In this document: in pieces, positions 9,451 to 18,206 of the stretch
Position numbering within the stretch: position 1 is the first letter of the stretch
Layout of the letters: each line of letters opens with the position of its first letter
DNA from: DATFVA01 sp963743325
GTDB lineage: Bacteria; Bacteroidota; Ignavibacteria; Ignavibacteriales; Ignavibacteriaceae
Direction of reading: 5' to 3'
Assembly: GCA_963743325.1 (NCBI GenBank)
Contig: CAVUOZ010000010.1
Span: forward strand, 496,001 to 560,000
Length of the DNA: 64,000 nt
The notes under the pieces: generated by a model
Seen by the model: the letters and a program-made list of their open reading frames with translations, nothing else
Told to the model about the DNA's origin: nothing
Database searches by the model: none
Made by a program: the position numbers and the translations under genes

Positions 9451-10050
9451 ATGCTTATCAGACATTTTCATAGACGGAATCTTCCGCATCTGTATTATAA
9501 TGAGGGGATATATTTTATAACATATCGCCTTTATGGAAGCATTCCCAATCATAAATTGAAAATATTTAAACAATTACCAGAGCTTCGAACCGAATCTGGA
9601 TTTACCCGATACAGAAAAATATTAAAGGAATATGATTCCCTCCTTGACTATCCCTCTAATAAAATTCAGTTTCTCAAACAACCTGAAGTCATGGATATTT
9701 GTAAATCCTCAATACATTATTATGATGGGAAGATATATAATATTCTTTGTTATTGTATAATGCCAAATCATATTCATCTTGTTTTTGAATTATTAAATAA
9801 CACCAAATCGGTTGGAGATATAATGGGATCTATTAAAAAATACTCAGCGGCAAAATCCAACAAAATTCTCAATCGTGGAGGACATTTCTGGCAAGCTGAA
9901 AGTTTTGACAGGTTAGTAAGGGATGATGTGGAATTATATTTTATTATAAAATATGTATTGTTAAATCCGGTGAATGCTGGTTTGACGAATCAATGGGATA
10001 GCTGGAAAGGGACATATTGCCCCATAGAGTATCAGGTGATAGATCAGTGA
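9451..10050 (+). CDS. REP-associated tyrosine transposase (RAYT, Y1/IS200-like family)
   Basis: A 199-residue single-domain HUH/Y1 transposase. The metal-binding HUH motif is MPNHIHLVFE (residues about 108-117). The catalytic Tyr is probably in IKKYSAAKSNKIL (about residue 131). The typical RAYT C-terminal block follows: FWQAESFDRLVRDDVEL and YVLLNPVNAGL. Known members cut single-stranded REP DNA through a 5'-phosphotyrosine link. The gene reads intact with no internal stop. It lies between palindromes of its presumed substrate, and a related cluster sits 8 kb away. Host-domesticated function versus simple mobility cannot be told from the sequence. Confidence 0.9.
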   Translation: MLIRHFHRRNLPHLYYNEGIYFITYRLYGSIPNHKLKIFKQLPELRTESGFTRYRKILKEYDSLLDYPSNKIQFLKQPEVMDICKSSIHYYDGKIYNILCYCIMPNHIHLVFELLNNTKSVGDIMGSIKKYSAAKSNKILNRGGHFWQAESFDRLVRDDVELYFIIKYVLLNPVNAGLTNQWDSWKGTYCPIEYQVIDQ

Positions 10051-10056
10051 TGCCTT

Positions 10057-10117
10057 CCCGTAGCTCAGGTCTCTGACCTGAGATTAATCGTGACTCAGTT
10101 CGGAGAACTGAGCTACG
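10057..10117. repeat. REP-like palindrome, right of the RAYT gene
   Basis: The unit runs CCCGTAGCTCAGGTCTCTG ... GAACTGAGCTACG. It has two hairpins, CTCAGGTC/GACCTGAG and CTCAGTTC/GAACTGAG. It sits between the 3' ends of the RAYT gene and the opposite gene at 10121, so it may also end transcription. Confidence 0.8.
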
Positions 10118-10120
10118 GTA

Positions 10121-12338
10121 TTATTTCAGCAATATCAGTTTCTTTGAAGCTGAATAATTCCCGGCTGTCAACTTATATATGTATACTCCGCTGGGCAGGC
10201 TGCTTCCATCAAATTTGACAGAGTAATTTCCTGCGGGTATTTCCGCGTTAACAAGAGTGGTTATCTCTTTACCCAAAACATCATATACTTTTAACTGGAC
10301 GAACTTCATAAATGAAGTTCCTACGGCGGGAATGGAAAATTTTATCGTAGTAACAGGGTTAAAAGGATTCGGATAGTTCTGCGAAAGAATGAGAGATGAA
10401 GGAATTAAATTATTTTCTGTTTGAACTATACCTGTTGGCTCAACGCTTCTTAACACGCCGCTTCCTGTAGTCCCGGCAAATACATAATCACCGGAATTTA
10501 TTTCTAAAGCTCTTACATCGGTATTGGCTAATCCTTCATTTATTTCAAACCAGGTTTCCCCATTATCGGTCGATTCAAAAACACCTCCCTCAGTTCCGGC
10601 AAATACATAACCCAGGGAATTAATTACCATTGCACTGACTTCAATATTTGTCAATCCATTGCTTTGCTCTGTCCATGTTTCGCCGTTATCCGTTGATCTG
10701 AAAATGCCTCCCCCCTCTCCGAATAAGGTGCGTGTGCCTGCAAAAATATCACCCTCCGGACTAATAACTAAAGCAGCAATTTCCGTTGACGTCAGCCCGT
10801 TATTTACAAGAACCCAGCTCATCCCGTCGTCGGTTGATCTGAAAACTCCTTCACCGCATCCGGAAGTGCCAGCAAAGATATCATCGTTTGAATTAATAAC
10901 TAATGACCAGATGTTGTTACAGGTTAGACCGCTGTTAATCTGAACCCAGCTTTCGCCATTGTCTGTGGATTTGAATACTCCGCCGGAAAAATAGAGTCCC
11001 GCAAAGATTTCGTTATTGGAATTAATTGCGAGTGCCCGAACATCAGTATTTATCACTCCCTGGTTTACATCTGTCCATGTCTCCCCATTATCTGTTGAAC
11101 GAAACACTCCCCCTGCGCCATCAATAAAATCGGCTCCTGCAAATATGTCACCATTAGAGTTCATTGCTAATGAAGTAAAATATGATGCTGTCAGACCGCT
11201 GTTTATTTCAATCCAGTCTCCTCCCAGATCCGAAGAACGAAAAATCCCGTTGCCGTAGGTACCGGTGAAAAGATTCAGATTACTATCAGATTTTAATGTT
11301 CTGATCTCGGTAGCAATCAAGCCGTTGTTTATCTGCGTCCAGTTATCTCCGTTATCAGTTGATCTGAAGGCTCCGTGACCTAAAAAGTTTCCTGCAAAAA
11401 TATCATTGCTTTGATTAACTGCTAAAGAGATAACGTATAGCCCACTAAGCCCGCTGATAGTCTGTTCCCAGTTATCCCCGTTGTTGGTTGATCTGAAAAT
11501 TCCATCCCCGTATGTACCGGCAAATAATTCATCACTCGAATTTACGGCTAATGCATTAACATTGTTCGAGGTGTTCAATCCGTTATTCACCAGTTCCCAG
11601 GAATTACCATTATCTGTCGAACGGACGATTCCAAATACGCCGCCAAGGAGATCCATGCCCGCGAAAATATAATCATTTGAATTTATAACCATTGAAACGG
11701 CTATAGGACTATTCAATCCATTATTCACGTCAACCCAGTTGTCCCCGTTATCCGTCGACTTGAAAATGCTGCCTCCGGATTCAAAGGAGCTTGCACCTGC
11801 GAAAATATCATCAGTTGAATTTACTGCTAAACACTGAACGTAGGTCTTGTCACCTAATCCGTTACTGATTTTTGTCCAGTTTTCTCCATCATCAGTTGAT
11901 CTGAAAATCCCTCCTCCTGTATCCCAAAAGGTTCCGGCAAAAATATCTCCCTTCGAATTAATAGCTAGGGAGACAATTGCCGGGAACGTTAGACCATTGT
12001 TTATTTCTGTCCAGTTTTCTCCGTTGTCGGTTGATTTAAACATACCGCCGCTCTGTGCACCCTGCAAAAATCTCTCCGTCTGAATTGATAGCTAAAGCAA
12101 ATATGTCGGTGGGAATTAATCCATTATTCATCGGTACCCATTTATCACCGTTATTCGTAGAACGGAGCACACCGCCTCCCTTAGATCCCAGAAAATTATA
12201 TCCTGCGGAATTTACAACCAGGCTTCTGACACTTCCCCCGTACGGCCCGTTTGTCTGCTGCCAGAAATTTTGTGGAAAGGTGTCAACCTGAAATAACATT
12301 GCAGAAATAAAGAGAGTACAGATAACAAGTTTTTTCAT
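10121..12338 (-). CDS. BNR/Ycf48-like repeat protein with T9SS sorting domain (one frameshift)
   Basis: A surface protein made of about 15 tandem beta-propeller-type repeats of roughly 42 residues, each close to LAINSNGDIFAGT...GGIFRSTDNGENWT. A linker and a type IX sorting domain follow (QNYPNPFNPVTTIKFSI, GNYSVKFDG, GVYIYKLTAG, KKLILLK). The signal peptide MKKLVICTLFISAMLFQ starts at the ATG of 12336-12338, which has GAGG seven bases upstream; an in-frame ATG at 12350 is less likely. The reading frame breaks once in the CCC run at 12060-12062 (GEIFAG continuing as AQSGGMFKS). Removing one base restores the repeat exactly. The repeats may bind a ligand or cell surface; the function is unknown. 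Confidence 0.85.
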
Positions 12339-12350
12339 GGATAACCTCAT

Positions 12351-13209
12351 TAATAAAATTGGTTAAATCGAAAATAATCGTTCTCTATTTTCTAAAATTC
12401 CTTAAAAGCGTACATAAATTAAATAAATCAGTGCTTATAAAAATCATAATTATTAAAATGAAATGTCATTAATTTTTTCAATTCAATTCTGATTGGTGAT
12501 GTTTTCTGGAAACTGGAAGGAGGATTGCTTTAAAAAATTTATATAAATATCAAATTCAACGAAACCATCCCTGAACTTCATGACTGCATTCGGCTGTAAA
12601 CTATGTTTCCTCCTTTTTTTATTCTTTTTACTTTTATCTTTTATCTTATTTCCTCCTCAGTCTAAACACCCCGCAAACCACAAACTATCTCTTGTCTCAC
12701 ATATGCTTATCTCTCGTCCATTCCGGCACCTTCATTATACCCGAAATATGTTGCCAAGATGACAAATATGGTTTTTTGTTAGATTAGAAAAATGCTGTAT
12801 TCGGCTCATTTTCGGAGCTAGTAAATTCATTCTTAATTAGGCTTTAATTTCGTTTGACTTTCGTTTGAATTCTTTCATATTCAAATTTGCTCATTTTCCT
12901 CTGACATTTTGTCAGCCGCAAATATTTCTAATACAAATGATGATGTTCAAAAATATGCTTGCTCCCCACCCGGTAATGTAAAATTTCTTTCCCTTAATTA
13001 TTCCGGTTTTAAATGGTTCTTTTATTCTTCTCTTTTCTCCCGATTGAGAAAAGAAAAAATTCATATCATCTTATTTTTGATAATATTCACTGCATTTTCA
13101 TCTAATTCAACAATTTAGATAACTATTTTAAGTGGCATATATATTGAAAATCGTGCGGCGTTAAAAATATTTGCTGCCCACAGATAGCAAATTCTAACTG
13201 TTGAATTTA
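12351..13209. other. Long non-coding gap holding a dispersed conserved element
   Basis: No credible gene is seen in these roughly 860 bases upstream of nuoA. The stretch 12712-12915 shares a collinear set of blocks with 59966-60180. These are CTCTCGTCCATT, then about 40 bases on a dyad TGCCA-AGA-TGACA (12752-12764), then about 90 bases on TTTAATTTCGTT...TTTCGTTTGAATTC (12843-12872). A perfect dyad CTGACA-TTT-TGTCAG lies at 12901-12915. Function is unknown; possible roles are regulatory DNA or an untranslated RNA. Confidence 0.5.
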
Positions 13210-13240
13210 TTGACATTACTTACCCGTAATGTTAATTTTG
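13210..13240 (+). promoter_or_regulatory. nuo operon promoter with an operator-like inverted repeat
   Basis: TTG (13210-13212), 20 bases, then TAATTTTG (13233-13240) fits the Bacteroidota form TTG-N20-TAnnTTTG exactly. The 20-base spacer is itself a perfect dyad, ACATTAC-N6-GTAATGT (13213-13232). A protein bound there would block the promoter, so it is a candidate repressor site. The expected start is about 13247, giving a leader of only some ten A-rich bases before the nuoA ATG at 13258. Confidence 0.6.
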
Positions 13241-13257
13241 ACCAAAAATAAAATTTT

Positions 13258-13689
13258 ATGATAACAGAATTCGGTAAAATATTTGTTTTTATTCTGACAG
13301 CACTCCTTTTCGTTATCGTTGCCATTTTTACCGCAAAATTAATCCGTCCATCCAGACCTACTAAAGAAAAACTTATGACATATGAATGCGGTGAAAACAT
13401 TGAAGGCTCACCCTGGGTTAAATTTAATATACGTTTTTATGTTGTTGCTTTAATCTTCCTCATTTTTGATGTGGAAGTTGTGTTGCTCGTGCCCTGGGCC
13501 CTGGTATATAAGCAATTTGGTATGCCCGGGTTTTTAGTCGGAGTCATTTTCCTGCTTCTTCTTGGCCTAGGAATGGCTTATGAATGGCGTAAGGGTGATC
13601 TTGAATGGGCACGCCCCAAACCTGTTCCCCCTGTTATTAAAAAGAAAATTGAAGTGAAACAGGAAGAATTAACTGAGGAAGTTGTTTAA
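13258..13689 (+). CDS. nuoA: NADH-quinone oxidoreductase subunit A
   Basis: A 143-residue membrane subunit of complex I. Three transmembrane helices are seen: residues about 8-28, 62-82 and 88-108. The conserved loop TYECGENIEGSPWVKFNIRF with its Cys, and FLIFDVEVVLLVPWA, identify NuoA. It has an additional charged C-terminal tail (about residues 113-143) rich in Lys, Pro and Glu. It is the first gene of an 11-gene operon. There is no clear Shine-Dalgarno site; the leader is A-rich, as is usual in this phylum. Confidence 0.96.
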   Translation: MITEFGKIFVFILTALLFVIVAIFTAKLIRPSRPTKEKLMTYECGENIEGSPWVKFNIRFYVVALIFLIFDVEVVLLVPWALVYKQFGMPGFLVGVIFLLLLGLGMAYEWRKGDLEWARPKPVPPVIKKKIEVKQEELTEEVV

Positions 13690-13711
13690 ACAATAATAAT
13701 AGAATACGAAA

Positions 13712-14203
13712 ATGGGACTACTCGATAAACAATTAAATGATGGAAATATAGTCGTAACAAAAGTTGAAGACTTATTAAACTGGGCAAGGCTTTCTTCCGT
13801 ATGGCAGGTTGGCTTTGGTTTGGCCTGTTGTGCAATTGAGATGATGGCTACTTCAGCTTCACATTATGATTTTGACAGGTTCGGCGTTATACCACGTCCT
13901 TCTCCGCGTCAATCAGATGTAATAATTATTTCCGGCACAGTAACGTTAAAGATGGCTCTACGTGTAAAGAGATTATACGAACAGATGCCTGATCCCAAGT
14001 ATGTTATTTCAATGGGAAGCTGCTCTAACTGCGGCGGTCCTTACTGGGAACACGGCTATCATGTATTAAAAGGAGTTGACAGAGTTATACCGGTTGATGT
14101 TTATGTACCGGGATGTCCTCCCCGCCCTGAAGCATTATTAGAGGGACTGTTAAAGCTTCAGGAAAAAATCCGTAATGAATCTATTGTAAAGAAATCAGCA
14201 TGA
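13712..14203 (+). CDS. nuoB: NADH-quinone oxidoreductase subunit B
   Basis: A 163-residue peripheral-arm subunit that holds the N2 [4Fe-4S] cluster, which passes electrons to quinone. The family motifs are present: LACCAIEMMA (adjacent Cys pair), GSCSNCGGPYW and VPGCPPRPEALLEGL supply the cluster Cys residues. Length is normal. Its TGA overlaps the ATG of nuoC (ATGA), so translation of the two is coupled. Confidence 0.97.
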   Translation: MGLLDKQLNDGNIVVTKVEDLLNWARLSSVWQVGFGLACCAIEMMATSASHYDFDRFGVIPRPSPRQSDVIIISGTVTLKMALRVKRLYEQMPDPKYVISMGSCSNCGGPYWEHGYHVLKGVDRVIPVDVYVPGCPPRPEALLEGLLKLQEKIRNESIVKKSA

Positions 14204-14730
14204 AATCTACAGAAGAAGTGTTCAAAATCCTGAAAGGCAGATTCGGTGATGCTGTAAGTACTCTTGTAACCGGACAGCCTGTGGAATCTTATTTTTCGGT
14301 TTCACCGAAAGAAATTAAGAATGTTTGTCTTTACCTAAGGGATACAGAGGAGCTGCTCTTTGACAACCTGATGAACCTTTCAGGTGTTGATGACGATAAC
14401 GGCGAGAAGAAAACCGCTGAAGATGGAACCTTCACAATTCTCGGCGGAACATTAAGCGTTTTCTATCATCTTGAATCTACTTCTTTAAAACAGAAGGTTA
14501 CGCTAAAGGTTTCTGTTCCGAGAGAAACCCCTGAACTGGAATCAGTCGCAGAGGTATGGAGAGTAGCCGACTGGCACGAAAGAGAAGCTTATGATCTAGT
14601 CGGATTCAACTTCCTTAATCATCCTGATTTAAGAAGAATCCTTATGCCTTACGACTGGGAAGCCGGTCATCCATTAAGAAAAGATTATAAGAACCCTGAG
14701 TTTTACCAGGGAATGAAAGTTCCGTATTAG
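14200..14730 (+). CDS. nuoC: NADH-quinone oxidoreductase subunit C
   Basis: A 176-residue connecting subunit of the peripheral arm of complex I. The C-terminal signature is clear: ADWHEREAYDLVGFNFLNHP and RRILMPYDWEAGHPLRKDY. It is separate from NuoD, not fused as in E. coli. In most genomes nuoD follows within a few bases. Here 631 bases carrying a four-helix-bundle gene and A/T-rich inverted flanks separate them. Confidence 0.96.
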   Translation: MKSTEEVFKILKGRFGDAVSTLVTGQPVESYFSVSPKEIKNVCLYLRDTEELLFDNLMNLSGVDDDNGEKKTAEDGTFTILGGTLSVFYHLESTSLKQKVTLKVSVPRETPELESVAEVWRVADWHEREAYDLVGFNFLNHPDLRRILMPYDWEAGHPLRKDYKNPEFYQGMKVPY

Positions 14731-15361
14731 GAAATTACAAATAACAAATGACAAATAACAAATAACAAACAATATTCAAAATACAAATTTCAATGCACCG
14801 GCACTTTGAAGAAATATCAAATTCCAAAATTCAAAGAAGAGGCTATATTTAGAAATGGGAGATGATCAATCTTCAAATAAATATGATCTTGAAGAAAGAA
14901 CATTTCGGTTTGCAAAGGAAGTTTGTCAGTATACAAAAAAATTAAAGAAAACTATACCAAATATTGAATACATAAGGCAGGTCGTAAAATCATCGGGTTC
15001 GGTCGGTGCGAATTATATTGAAGCAAATGAATGTTTAGGAAAGCAGGATTTCAAGATGAGAATCAGAATTTCAAGGAAGGAATCAAAAGAATCAGAATTC
15101 TGGTTGAGGTTGATTGTTGAGACAAACGATCCGGAGCTAAAATCAGAAGGTACAACATTATATAATGAATCTGTGGAATTGAAAAAGATTTTTTCCTCAA
15201 TTCTCATCAAATCAGCCTGACATTATTTGAAATTTGAACTTATGTTTTTTTAGATATTTTTTTTTGATGTTTGAATTTTATTTGAGATTTGATAATTGAT
15301 ATTTGTTTGATATTTGGAATTTGTTTTTTGGAATTTATTAAAGTTTTATGGAATCTAAATA
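14731..15361. mobile_element. IVS-like insertion inside the nuo operon
   Basis: The segment between nuoC and nuoD has a left flank of short direct repeats (CAAATAACAAATGACAAATA at 14739-14770). It then carries a four-helix-bundle gene. Its right flank (15229-15350) reads, on the opposite strand, as the same kind of AAATTCCAAA/CAAATAT sequence. The flanks are imperfect inverted repeats able to fold into a long stem enclosing the gene. This is the plan of the intervening sequences known in 23S rRNA genes of some bacteria. The mobile nature is inference. Confidence 0.55.
14855..15220 (+). CDS. Four-helix-bundle protein (23S rRNA IVS / S23 family)
   Basis: A 121-residue helical protein of the family found in 23S rRNA intervening sequences (TIGR02436-like). 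Family marks are LEERTFRFAKEVCQYTKKL near the start, then IEYIRQVVKSSGSVGANYIEAN and ISRKESKESEFWLRLI. Members form pentamers of four-helix bundles; their function is unsettled. It is an intruder in complex I and has no known link to it. A second, diverged member sits in the lipoate operon at 35906-36349, also between flanking repeats. Confidence 0.88.
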   Translation: MGDDQSSNKYDLEERTFRFAKEVCQYTKKLKKTIPNIEYIRQVVKSSGSVGANYIEANECLGKQDFKMRIRISRKESKESEFWLRLIVETNDPELKSEGTTLYNESVELKKIFSSILIKSA

Positions 15362-16510
15362 ATGTTTGTTGAAGATAAGAAAGAAATAAAACGCGAGAGA
15401 TTAAAAACTGAGGAGATGGTTCTGAATATGGGACCACAGCACCCTTCAACACATGGAGTTCTAAGATTAGAACTTACTCTCCATGGTGAGATTATAGAGG
15501 AATGCCGTCCTCATATCGGTTATCTTCACCGCTGCTTTGAAAAGCACGCTGAAGCTATGACTTATCCACAGATTATTCCCTATACTGACAGGATGGACTA
15601 TCTTGCTTCAATGTATAATGAGTTCGGTTACGTTGTTGCAGTTGAGAAATTATTAGGAATTGAAGTTCCTGAAAGAGTTGAATACATACGCGTGATAATG
15701 GGTGAGTTTCAGAGGATTGCTTCACACCTTGTAGCCCTGGGAACTTACGGTGCGGATATCGGCGCTATGACTCCATTCCTTTTCTGCTTCAGGGACCGTG
15801 AAAAAATACTTAGCCTTTTTGAATTAGTCTCCGGTGCACGCCTTTTATATAATTATATCTGGGTCGGCGGTGTATCGCACGACCTTCATCCCGATTTTGT
15901 AAGACTTGCAAAAGAATTTGTTCCCTACTTCAGGCCCAAGATCAAAGAATTAAATGATCTTCTGACCGGCAACAGGATATTCATTGATCGTACTGCTAAT
16001 GTTGGCATACTTCCCGTGGAAACAGCAATAAACTATGGAATATCAGGCCCCAATTTAAGAGCAAGCGGCTTCAAATGGGATATAAGGAAAAACGATCCTT
16101 ATTCTGTATACCATAAATTTGATTTTGATATTCCTGTTGGAAAAGGTGAAATGGGAACAACAGGTGATTGCTGGGACAGGTATTATATGAGAGTTCTTGA
16201 AATGGAAGAGAGTCTTAAAATTATTGAACAGGCTCTCGATCAGATTCCCGGGGGAGATGTATCTGCCGCAATTCCTAAAAGAATAAAACCGCCGGTAGGA
16301 CAGGTTTACTCGCGTGTTGAGAATCCCCGCGGTGAATTAGGTTATTTTATAATCAGCAATGGGACGGTTAATCCCTTCAGGGTAAAAGTTAGAGGACCTT
16401 CATTTGTTCACCTTGGAATAATGAATGAACTCTGCAAAGGTCACATGATTGCTGATGTAATTGCAATTCTTGGCAGTATTGATATTGTATTAGGAGAGGT
16501 TGACAGATGA
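15362..16510 (+). CDS. nuoD: NADH-quinone oxidoreductase subunit D
   Basis: A 382-residue 49-kDa-type subunit that forms the quinone pocket with NuoB. Diagnostic segments are LNMGPQHPSTHGVLR, IGYLHRCFEKHAE, the central GDCWDRYYMRVLEM, and the C-terminal SFVHLGIMNELCKG and GSIDIVLGEVDR. Start ATG at 15362 gives the family's usual length. It overlaps nuoH by four bases (ATGA). With the insertion upstream, its translation cannot be coupled to nuoC, so it needs its own initiation or a processed message. Confidence 0.97.
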   Translation: MFVEDKKEIKRERLKTEEMVLNMGPQHPSTHGVLRLELTLHGEIIEECRPHIGYLHRCFEKHAEAMTYPQIIPYTDRMDYLASMYNEFGYVVAVEKLLGIEVPERVEYIRVIMGEFQRIASHLVALGTYGADIGAMTPFLFCFRDREKILSLFELVSGARLLYNYIWVGGVSHDLHPDFVRLAKEFVPYFRPKIKELNDLLTGNRIFIDRTANVGILPVETAINYGISGPNLRASGFKWDIRKNDPYSVYHKFDFDIPVGKGEMGTTGDCWDRYYMRVLEMEESLKIIEQALDQIPGGDVSAAIPKRIKPPVGQVYSRVENPRGELGYFIISNGTVNPFRVKVRGPSFVHLGIMNELCKGHMIADVIAILGSIDIVLGEVDR

Positions 16511-17577
16511 TTTATGATTACCTCTATAACTGGATCGGAAGTGAAGCACTGGCAGCATTTATTTCGAGCATTCTGCCGTTAGTCTTCCTTATACCATTTG
16601 CATTATTTGCCGTGCTCATGGAAAGAAAAGTTTCTGCACATATGCAGGACAGACTGGGCCCGATGAGAGTAGGCTATCACGGAATTCTTCAGACTATTGC
16701 AGATATTATAAAGCTGATGGAGAAAGAAGATATTGTTCCTGCTGATACCGATAAACCTTTATTTAATATTGCGCCGGCTCTCACATTTGCAGGCAGTTAT
16801 GCTGTATTTGCCGCAATTCCCTTCTCAGGCGCCTATATAGGTGCAAATATTGATTTGGGACTTTTTTATATAGTGGCCGTTTCCGGTTTAGTGGTTGCCG
16901 GTATTCTTATGGCAGGCTGGGCTTCAAATAATAAATACTCTCTGCTCGGGGCAATGAGATCCGCTGCCCAGATCATCAGTTATGAAATACCCACTATGCT
17001 TGTGGTTCTTACCATAATTATGGTGACCGGTACACTTAATCTTCACACTTTAAGTGAGATGCAGACAGGATATTTCTGGAACTGGATGATTTTCGGTGGT
17101 CCTGTTTTTGGCATTACTAAATTCATTTTTATTCCTCTTATGATAATTGCGTTTGGAGTTATTTATTTATCTACTCTTGCTGAAGTAAACAGAACTCCTT
17201 TTGATATTCCTGAAGCAGAATCAGAATTAGTTGCAGGTTACCATACTGAATACTCCGGAATGAAGTTCGCAATGTTCTTCCTGTCCGAGTATGCCAATAT
17301 GTTTGCAGTTTCTGCAATTGTCTCTGCAATCTTTTTTGGCGGATATCAGTCACCGTTCGGTTACCTGGGTAACACACTTGGTATACACTGGTTAATTCCG
17401 ATTGAGCAGTTCTTCTGGTTCACCGCAAAAGGATTGTTCTTCGTATTTGTTCAGATGTGGTTCAGATGGACTTTACCGAGACTTCGTGTAGATCAGCTTA
17501 TGGCTTTATGCTGGAAATATTTAATCCCGATTGCATTTGTTAATCTTTTAATTATCGGCCTTATAACCGTACTCTAA
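16507..17577 (+). CDS. nuoH: NADH-quinone oxidoreductase subunit H
   Basis: A 356-residue membrane subunit at the junction of the peripheral and membrane arms, with about eight transmembrane helices. Motifs seen are LMERKVSAHMQDRLGPMRVG near residue 40, SEYANMFAVSAI and MWFRWTLPRLRVDQLM near the C-terminus. The central EVNRTPFDIPEAESELVAGY, with conserved Glu residues, lines the quinone channel. The start overlaps the nuoD stop and nuoI follows after four bases. Confidence 0.97.
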   Translation: MIYDYLYNWIGSEALAAFISSILPLVFLIPFALFAVLMERKVSAHMQDRLGPMRVGYHGILQTIADIIKLMEKEDIVPADTDKPLFNIAPALTFAGSYAVFAAIPFSGAYIGANIDLGLFYIVAVSGLVVAGILMAGWASNNKYSLLGAMRSAAQIISYEIPTMLVVLTIIMVTGTLNLHTLSEMQTGYFWNWMIFGGPVFGITKFIFIPLMIIAFGVIYLSTLAEVNRTPFDIPEAESELVAGYHTEYSGMKFAMFFLSEYANMFAVSAIVSAIFFGGYQSPFGYLGNTLGIHWLIPIEQFFWFTAKGLFFVFVQMWFRWTLPRLRVDQLMALCWKYLIPIAFVNLLIIGLITVL

Positions 17578-17581
17578 TATT

Positions 17582-18190
17582 ATGAAACAATATTTCGAAA
17601 ATATTTGGACAGGAGTCGTTACTGTTCTTATCGGATTGAAAGTAACATTTAAACATCTCTTCGTCCCCGCTGTTACAATACAATATCCTGATGTAAAACC
17701 TGAACTACCTGAAAGAGAGCGTAACAGGCTTTATGTGAATATGGATGACTGCATTGGTTGTGACCAGTGTGCAAGAGCCTGTCCTGTTGATTGTATTGAA
17801 ATAGAAACAGTAAAGAGTCTGCCTAATGAGGACCTTGGAAAGACATCCAATGGCAAGAAGAAGGCACTCTGGGTAACCACGTTTAATATCGATATAGCCA
17901 AATGCTGTTACTGCCAGCTATGTGTTTTCCCTTGTCCCACCGAATGTATTTATATGACTGACGTTTATGAATTTTCTGAATATGACAGAAATAATCTTGT
18001 TTATAATTTTGTAACCCTCACTCCCGGGGAAATTGAAGAGAAGAAAGCCAATTACACAAAGTTAGAAGCAGAGAAGGCAGCTCAGAAAGCAGCAGCAGCA
18101 GCAGAAAAAGCTGCAGCACCCGGGGTTCAGCCCAAGCAGGAACCTAATAAAGAAACTAAACCGCCGGAAAATACCGGAAGTGTTAATTAA
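17582..18190 (+). CDS. nuoI: NADH-quinone oxidoreductase subunit I (two [4Fe-4S] clusters)
   Basis: A 202-residue ferredoxin-like subunit. Two cluster motifs are clear: CIGCDQCARACPVDC (about residues 58-72) and CCYCQLCVFPCPTEC (about 107-121), giving clusters N6a and N6b. The final about 50 residues are an added low-complexity tail rich in Ala, Lys, Glu and Pro, which is not part of the standard fold. The gene is in the middle of the nuo operon, 16 bases before nuoJ. Confidence 0.96.
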   Translation: MKQYFENIWTGVVTVLIGLKVTFKHLFVPAVTIQYPDVKPELPERERNRLYVNMDDCIGCDQCARACPVDCIEIETVKSLPNEDLGKTSNGKKKALWVTTFNIDIAKCCYCQLCVFPCPTECIYMTDVYEFSEYDRNNLVYNFVTLTPGEIEEKKANYTKLEAEKAAQKAAAAAEKAAAPGVQPKQEPNKETKPPENTGSVN

Positions 18191-18206
18191 ATAATGATAT
18201 TTTAAG

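Larger units (their letters stand above)
9267..10117. mobile_element. RAYT transposase gene between its REP palindromes
   Basis: A transposase gene (9451-10050) is flanked on both sides by GTAG-footed palindromes that match each other and the cluster at 1304-1468. The left side is complex (9267-9370 plus a short copy at 9382-9407). The right side is one clean unit (10057-10117). The arrangement is the one known for REP-associated tyrosine transposases, which process REP DNA at GTAG next to a hairpin. I see no target-site duplication, as expected for this class. Confidence 0.8.

Noticed and set aside
10659..11258. Plus-strand ORFs opposite the BNR repeat gene
   Set aside because: They mirror the repeats of the real gene on the minus strand (Ser/Pro/Leu-rich shadows).
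14735..14775. Tandem AACAAATAAC-type repeats as a CRISPR array
   Set aside because: The units are only 8-10 bases with no spacers; they belong to the IVS-like flank.
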